This document shows positions 7,788-12,831 of a stretch of DNA of 12,831 nucleotides, piece by piece. Origin of the DNA: Pyrrhoderma lamaoense (taxonomy: Eukaryota > Basidiomycota > Agaricomycetes > Hymenochaetales > Hymenochaetaceae); the NCBI GenBank assembly GCA_002794735.1, contig NBAZ01000070.1, positions 1 to 12,831 on the forward strand, read 5' to 3'. Within the stretch, counting starts at the first letter, position 1. Every line of letters begins with the position of its first letter. Both the position numbers and the translations under genes were made by a program. Under the pieces are notes generated by a model. The model was not told the origin of the DNA, searched no databases, and worked only from the letters and a program-made list of their open reading frames with translations.

Positions 7788-8300
7788 TCTTCTTCACGAC
7801 CCTGAATTCGAAAACACACCATCCATGTTACCCGCATCCAGGAAAAAATAACGCCTCGTCGTGAGGCCTAGCCAATTGTCCAATTGATTCAATGGAATTC
7901 TAATCTCTGGAAACAAAGGAGATCCTCCTAAAATATCCGAGTGATATTGATCGCATACAGATGATTCAATTTCAGAATACCACCCATCAGTAGCCATCAA
8001 TCCCTGAAAAACTACTTTTTAGCCTTTCTTCGCTCATACCACACCCGCTTAGGCTCATCATCCAACAGCCGCCGCCATCCGTATAAAAGCATGCCTGCAT
8101 CTGTTACCCTCCTCAGATTCAACCACATCTCTCGAAAGCATCCGCCTTCATCCTTTCGCACCCACAAAAACAAAAATGCCCCTCTACGGAACAAATCTTC
8201 ATTACCATTGCCCTCATGACAATTGTGTTTACAATGCTATGTTGATTTCATCCATCACTAGCCATGTGCGAACGAAACATAGAAACGTAGAGAAATGCAC
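7788..8300 (+). repeat. Duplicated 5' flank and gene start, copy 4
   Basis: Nearly identical partner of 1-480. The homology runs through the promoter and the first 40 or so codons and stops abruptly at 8301, where the copia LTR begins. The match continues to the window start on the other side, so the duplication is longer than can be measured here. Confidence 0.9.
7993..8089 (+). promoter_or_regulatory. Core promoter of zinc-finger copy 4
   Basis: The 20-bp element lies at 7993-8012 and TATAAAAG at 8082-8089, again 89 bp apart start to start. The ATG follows 94 bp after the TATA box. Transcription from here would run into the minus-strand copia LTR. Confidence 0.65.
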
Positions 8301-8302
8301 AG
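8176..8302 (+). pseudogene. Zinc-finger family copy 4, cut by copia insertion
   Basis: The ATG has four following C residues and the correct family frame, giving MPLYGTNLHYHCPHDNC and an intact C2H2 finger (C-x4-C-x12-H-x4-H). Alignment with copy 1 ends at ATGCACAG, where the copia 3' LTR starts. The reading frame continues into the LTR and stops at 8368-8370, so at most a 64-aa product with the finger and no C-terminal domain could be made. The remaining gene is expected beyond the copia and gypsy elements, outside the window. Confidence 0.85.
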
Positions 8303-8529
8303 TTATTAAAGCAGTGAACTTGTTCAATCAAAGAATCACACTAATAGCACAATGTGCAATAAGTGTGTGATGAGTGTAAGAAAGTAAAGAACACTCAGCA
8401 CATGTACAGATATATATACATACAAGATGACTAATACTATATAGCATTACTGTAACTGGAAAGTGATTGGAATAATAGTAGTAAACACGAGACAACAAGT
8501 ATATACTGGGATCACATGATAATATAACA
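8301..8529 (-). repeat. Copia 3' LTR (about 229 bp)
   Basis: On the minus strand it starts TGTTATATTATC at 8529, immediately after the polypurine tract. It ends AATAAC at 8302-8303, where similarity to copy 1 resumes. TGTTAT and ATAAC(T) are near-perfect terminal inverted repeats, but the final base at 8301 is T instead of the usual A of TG...CA. The other LTR is outside the window, so both ends rest on this logic. Confidence 0.75.
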
Positions 8530-8546
8530 CTTTCCCCTGATCTTAG
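8530..8546 (-). other. Copia polypurine tract
   Basis: On the minus strand GATCAGGGGAAAG directly precedes the LTR start and overlaps the end of the pol stop codon region (TAA at 8543-8545). This is the expected plus-strand priming site for the element. Confidence 0.75.
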
Positions 8547-11500
8547 TATTCTACGAACCTAAGACCCATCGCTTCAGAGAATTTCTCTAATTTGACTCTT
8601 TTAAGTGGCTTTGTAAGTACATCTGCCACTTCTTCATCCGTTCTACAATGTTGTACTCGAAGGACTCCATTTACAACTTGGTCACGTAGCCAGTAAAAGT
8701 GAATGTCAAGGTGCTTCATTCGGCCATGATGCTCTGGGTTTTTTGCAACTTGTATTGCAGATTCATTGTCTATCCACAGTGTAGATGCCTGGCTAAACAT
8801 GTACCCGAACTCTGATAGTAAATTTCGCATCCAGATAGCTTCTTGTCCAGCACGTACTGCAGCCACGAATTCTGCCTCTGTAGTAGACAGTGTAACAATA
8901 GGCTGTAGTCTGCTTGACCAGCTAACAGCTCCAGTTCCGATCTTAAGGAGATAGCCGCTTGTAGATCTTTTAGTATCCAAGTCATCTGCAAACCCTGCAT
9001 CTGTGTAGGTAGTGAACAGTTTGGCTGAGCTTGGGTCAGGTTGGTAAACGAGCTTTAGTTCTTTTGTGTGTTGGAGATATCGTAATAGATGTTTAGCTGC
9101 TTTCCAGTGTGACATTGAAGGATTTGAACTAAAGCGTCCAAGAAGACCAACAGCGTAGGCTATATCAGGACGCGTGCAAATGGCCAGGTACATCAGTGAG
9201 CCAACAAGCTGCGCATATGGGTAGTTTGACATTTTTTGCTTGTCATCTTTGCTCTGAGTGACTGGTGTTTTTCGCAATCTAATGTTGGGATCCATTGGAG
9301 TGTCTACACCTGTACAGTCTGACATATCATAGCGCTCAAGAAGGTCAATGATGTACTGCTTTTGGGATAGTGTGAGTTGGCGTCTTTTGCGATCTCTTTC
9401 AATGTGAACACCAAGGATAAAGGAGGTTGGTCCAAGATTGCGTAGTTTAAAGGCCTTTTTAAGTAGTTTGATTGTCTTTTCTGCATCAGATTCTTGTTTG
9501 GTTGCTATCATTAGGTCATCAACGTAAGCCGGAACAATGATCCGTATGTCGTCTTTTTTGTATATCCAGATAGAATGATCAACCTGAGATTTTGTGAAAC
9601 CTATTGACTCTAACGTAGTGTCAAGTTTGATATGCCACTGGCGTTCTGCTTGCTTTAATCCGTATAGAGCTTTTAAGAGTTTTAAGACGTATCCAGCACC
9701 TGGTTTGTGTATGCCAAGTATATCATACCCTTCGGGCATATCCATGTAAACATCATGATCCATCTCTCCATTTAAGAAAGCATTTGAAATGTCTACTGAA
9801 GTGAGTGTGAGATCTTCGAGTGCAACAATTGCCATGATAGTACGTAGTGCAGCCCATTTAGCAGTTGGTGAAAAAGTCTCTTCGTAGTCAAAACCAGGAC
9901 GTTGTGAAAAGCCTTTAGCGACTAGTCTAGCTTTAAAACAATCTATAGATCCATTTGATTTACGCTTTAGTTTGAATACCCAACGGTTTCCAACCGTCCT
10001 TCGATCAGGGGGTAGTTCCTCTATGCCCCAAGTCCCATTTTGGAGTAATGCTTGTATTTCCTCTTGTGCTGCTTGTATCCATTTGTCAGCATCAGGTCGT
10101 CTAAGCATTTCTTTCCAAGTTTTAGGTTCTGGTCCAAACCGAATTCTTTCCTCTTCTGTTAGAATGTTTTTGAGACCTCCCATGATTAGAAAAACTCACT
10201 CGTATGCTTCGTCTTTTGTTAAAAACTCTGTGTCGCATGCAATATCAAAAGCGAAGTTTTCAACTGTAGCAAGTAGAGTTGTCTCATAGGGATTTGAATC
10301 ATCAAGAACGTTAAGATCTTCTTCAGCTTCCTCTTCCTCTCTGTCCTGTTCTATTTGGTCATCAACTTCTTCTATATGCGCGTCTTGTCTTTCGACAGGT
10401 CGATTTATGTGTCCTACGCCTTGTAGTATACTAGCACCAATTTCTTGTCTGAGTCTATTATGACGTAAAGGCTCTGGATTCCATGGTGGAGTGGATTGTG
10501 GAATACTAAAGTCCTCTTCATCAAAATTTAATCCTCTGGCTCTTTTAGAGGCCCTACGAGTTCTAGTACTGCGTCTGGGTTCAATTATGATTGGATCAGG
10601 TAGTGTGGCATTAGGAAGTTGTGGGGAAGCAGGGTTTGATTGAGTTGGAGAGGAAGGAGCAGTTTGTACAGTGGCACGCTGTTTAGAGTTTGGTTGTGAA
10701 TTTTGAGTGGATGAGTTTATGTCAAATTCGAAGTTATTTAGTACTTTCCCCTGATCTAGTGATAACGTGTTTTTAGGAGTTGCTAGATTAATTGGTGACT
10801 TCGAGATTCTCGGAAAATATCTTTCGTCAAATATTACAGAGTTGCTAGTAAGTGTCTTTTTTAAATCAGGGCTCCAGCATGTCCAGCCTTTAAAGTTGGC
10901 TGGATAACCAATGAAGACACATTTAACTGTATGAGATTTGAGTTGAGGTCGTTGATCAGATTTGATGAGTACATATGCTGTGCATCCAAAAACACGGAAG
11001 TGTGATACATCAGGTTTCTTTTGGTGCCACTTTTCGAAAGGTGTTATATCCAGTAACGCTGATGTAAGAGAGCGATTTCTAATGTGTACAAACGTAGCAA
11101 GTGCATCCCACCAGAAGGATGAGGGTAAGTTAGCTTCTGATAGCATAGTGGTTATTGATTCAGAGATGGATCTGTTGGCGCGTTCTGCTACTCCATTTTG
11201 GTGAGGTTCAGCTCTTAGCGTGTGTTCTTGTTTGATTCCTTCGTCAATGCAGAAATTTTCAAACTCTTTAGATACATATTCTCCACCTTTGTCATCTCAT
11301 AATGCTTTAAGTTTTGCTCCCGTTTGTGTCTCTGCATAAGCTTTGAACTGCTTGAATGCTTTAAATACATCACTTTTTCGTTGTAGAGGAATGACTGCCC
11401 AGAAACGGCTTGCGTCATCAATAAAAGTGACCCAGTACTCATAGTGACCTATACGCGATTTTACTGGAAGTGGTCCATGTACGTCTGAGTGTACAAGTTC

Positions 11501-12064
11501 TAATAGTTTAGTACGTCGTGAGGTGACAGTCTTAGGTATATCGGAGCGTATTTGTTTGCCTGATATGCATGGCTCACAAATAGGGTCTGAGGTTGACTTT
11601 GATTCGATTTTAGTTCCACTGACTAGTTGACGTTCAATCAATTTTCGTACACTAGAATGGTTTAGATGTGCAAAGCGTCGATGCTAGAGGGTGTAGTCAA
11701 GAGGGCAAGTGCTAGTTAGTCCAGCAAATTCTGTATTGGGAACCACTTTTCCGTCAAGTATTCCAGAGTAAGAGGAGTTAATGGATGCAGTGAATAAGAG
11801 CGTCTTTTGTTGTCTGAAGGACATTTTATCTTTTTCAATGACGACAATAAAATTTTTTACTTTGGTTAAGTACAAAACAGACAAGAGATTGTTCCGTAAA
11901 TCTGGAACATGTAGTACGTGGTGAAATTCAATAAGACGCCCTGGCTTTCCCTCTACTTCAGTTTGAAAACGAACTGTGCCCAATCCTGCAGAGTACACAA
12001 CACAATCATTAGCGAGTTTAACTGGCATTCTCTGAGGTGTATATGAGAAGAACCAGTGTCGATG
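8543..12064 (-). pseudogene. pol: Copia pol polyprotein, three in-frame stops
   Basis: A single frame runs from the gypsy junction to the TAA at 8543-8545 with no frameshift, but is broken by stops at 11684-11686 (TAG), 11297-11299 (TGA) and 10196-10198 (TGA). In order there are a pre-integrase region, an HHCC zinc-binding motif just after the first stop (H..H..CEPC), the integrase core with HSD, FIDDASR and NGVAER carrying the DDE residues, and a proline/serine-rich linker with acidic stretches (about 10300-10800). Reverse transcriptase follows (WVFKLKRK, LVAKGF, AFLNGE, YVDD at 9515-9526), then RNase H (YTDAGFADD, STTEAEF, IDNESA, LDIHFYWLRD) ending at ADVLTKPL. Catalytic residues are all present, so the damage is limited to nonsense changes. 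Two stops fall where the family normally has Trp (before the HHCC histidine) and Arg (before DDKGGEY), each reachable by one transition. Translation as a full polyprotein is not possible. Confidence 0.9.
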
Positions 12065-12065
12065 G
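12061..12065. other. Candidate gypsy target-site duplication
   Basis: The five bases GATGG adjoin the LTR end TGTCA on the + strand. Ty3/gypsy elements usually duplicate 5 bp, so the same five bases should reappear past the far end of the element, beyond the window. Confidence 0.4.
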
Positions 12066-12379
12066 TGTCAGCGACCAGCAGAGCCTCTACTTGATAAGTA
12101 CTAAGTGTGAGCAACACAAAGTGGGGAACAAGTGTATTGAGGTACCGGGATAAGACAAGAACAAAGCTAAGTTATACATGAGCTACTAAGCGGTCTTATA
12201 TATCTAATGATCCTGGGAAAAGTATGAGGTAATAGCTACGTAGCACCCGATCACCTAACTCCCAGTGACTAAGCCAGTCACATGACAACCGGTAACCCTC
12301 TTAGTAACCATTTACGTGATAGAAGAGAAATAATAAGAAAATAAAAGAAATAACTACAAGTTCGTTTCCGTTCATGACA
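12066..12379 (-). repeat. Gypsy 3' LTR (314 bp)
   Basis: On the minus strand it runs from TGTCATGAACGG to GGTCGCTGACA, giving TGTCA/TGACA terminal inverted repeats. It starts just after a GGAGGGGGTGA polypurine tract and ends where the copia pol frame resumes, so both ends are supported. A TATATAAG motif (12195-12202, minus strand) is a likely LTR promoter. It is not similar to the copia LTR. Confidence 0.82.
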
Positions 12380-12380
12380 T

Positions 12381-12391
12381 CACCCCCTCCT
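12381..12391 (-). other. Gypsy polypurine tract
   Basis: AGGAGGGGGTG on the minus strand lies 2 bases before the LTR start TGTCA and 21 bases after the pol stop codon, as in other fungal chromoviruses. Confidence 0.75.
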
Positions 12392-12412
12392 TATGCAAAA
12401 CGTCCTCGTTTT

Positions 12413-12831
12413 CTATTCTGCAAGTGGGTCAGTGAACCGATAGACAGGTTGGAATGGTAGTTGCTGGAAATCCACACTATGTAGCTTGCGAGGAGCCAGT
12501 GGGTTTTGTTGATAAAACTCAGCTACGACCTCGGGCGCATTCTTCAAGTAACTCGCTGGCAACCACTGGTCGTGCTCATGCGAATACCCTTTCCACTTCA
12601 CCTTGAACTGCAACGCTCCACGCTCTACTATCCTAGCGCCTAACACTTCCTCCACTTTCCATTCTTCATTCCCATCTACAATCTCTGGCGGCGGTGGTGG
12701 TGGTCGTTGCTGTGACTCGAACTGGGGAGAGTGATATGGGGATAACAGAACTTCATTGAATACGGGGTGAATTCTCCAAGTGTCTGGTAACTTCAACTTG
12801 TATGCAGCTTTGCCAACCTTTTCTACAATCG
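12413..12831 (-). CDS. pol: Gypsy integrase C-terminus with chromodomain, partial
   Basis: The frame is open from the window edge to a TAG at 12413-12415, about 138 codons, and its real start lies outside. It begins with the end of the integrase C-terminal module (KVGKAAYKLKLPDTW, then IHPVFNEVLLSPY), typical of Ty3/gypsy integrases. A proline run (RPPPPPPE) links it to a chromodomain: EEWKVEEVLGARIV, FKVKWKGYSHEHDQWLPASYL and NAPEVVAEFY, with the expected aromatic cage positions. Chromodomains target integration to chromatin with particular histone marks in chromoviruses. The tail after the chromodomain is about 30 residues. No stop or frameshift is seen in this part. Confidence 0.9.
   Translation of the reverse strand, partial: IVEKVGKAAYKLKLPDTWRIHPVFNEVLLSPYHSPQFESQQRPPPPPPEIVDGNEEWKVEEVLGARIVERGALQFKVKWKGYSHEHDQWLPASYLKNAPEVVAEFYQQNPLAPRKLHSVDFQQLPFQPVYRFTDPLAE

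Larger units (their letters stand above)
8301..12065 (-). mobile_element. Ty1/copia LTR retrotransposon, 5' part displaced
   Basis: The order on the minus strand is protease/pre-integrase remnant, integrase, reverse transcriptase, RNase H, polypurine tract, 3' LTR. This INT-RT-RH order defines Ty1/copia (Pseudoviridae). The element sits in exon 1 of zinc-finger copy 4. Its 5' LTR, primer-binding site, gag and protease active site are not in the window because a gypsy element interrupts it at 12065/12066. Confidence 0.93.
12066..12831 (-). mobile_element. Ty3/gypsy chromovirus, 3' end only
   Basis: Integrase C-terminus with chromodomain, polypurine tract and 3' LTR, in that order on the minus strand. 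The element is cut by the window edge. It lies inside the copia pol, in the same orientation, so it is the younger insertion. The body (gag, protease, RT, RNase H, integrase core) and 5' LTR should follow to the right. Confidence 0.9.

Noticed and set aside
7794..8000. Minus-strand ORF upstream of copy 4
   Set aside because: The matching frame in copy 1 is broken by an indel near position 55-75, and copy 2 has no equivalent, so it is not under coding constraint.
9972..10289. + strand ORFs inside the copia region (also 8766-8954 and 10962-11204)
   Set aside because: They are antisense shadows of the well-supported pol frame.

Overview
The window looks like accessory, repeat-rich DNA from a filamentous fungus, most likely a basidiomycete (Agaricomycetes is my best guess). 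The grounds are short phase-0 introns (48-77 bp, GTGAGT or GTACGT donors, CTGAT/CTAAC-like branch sites), TATAAAAG core promoters about 90 bp before each start, a chromodomain-bearing Ty3/gypsy element and a Ty1/copia element. No species marker, tRNA or rRNA gene is visible, so the taxonomic call is an inference.

The left two thirds (1 to about 8300, + strand) is a tandem array of four copies of one gene family I cannot match to a named gene. The copies start near 387, 3834, 5757 and 8176. The family plan is one N-terminal C2H2 zinc finger (C-x4-C-x12-H-x4-H, or C-x2-C in copy 3), a second conserved C-x4-C pair, a Ser/Pro/Thr-rich linker, one phase-0 intron, and an acidic/aromatic C-terminal domain with a conserved block (NQQNNLEIDPNFNP in copies 1 and 2). 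This suggests a small lineage-specific family of transcription-factor-like proteins. Only copy 2 (3834-4690, spliced, 259 aa) looks intact. Copy 1 has a 1-bp deletion just after its ATG, copy 3 has ATA in place of ATG plus an exon-1 frameshift, and copy 4 is cut by a retrotransposon in its first exon. Copies 1, 2 and 4 share a 20-bp promoter element at the same distance from the TATA box, and copy 3 has lost it.

The spacers after copies 1 and 3 are homologous to each other, with a shared stem-loop, whereas copies 2 and 3 are separated by a shorter unrelated spacer. The 5' flank and start of copy 1 match those of copy 4 at roughly 95%, with an offset of about 7.79 kb. The array may therefore be a higher-order repeat in which copy 4 begins a second round of a three-gene block.

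The right third (8301-12831, - strand) is a nest of two LTR retrotransposons. A copia element inserted into exon 1 of copy 4. It keeps its 3' LTR, polypurine tract and most of pol (integrase, reverse transcriptase, RNase H) in one frame, interrupted by three stop codons. A gypsy chromovirus then inserted into the protease/pre-integrase part of the copia pol. Only its 3' end is in the window: the integrase C-terminus with a chromodomain, the polypurine tract and the 3' LTR. The rest of the gypsy element, the 5' part of copia and the 3' part of copy 4 should lie beyond the right edge.
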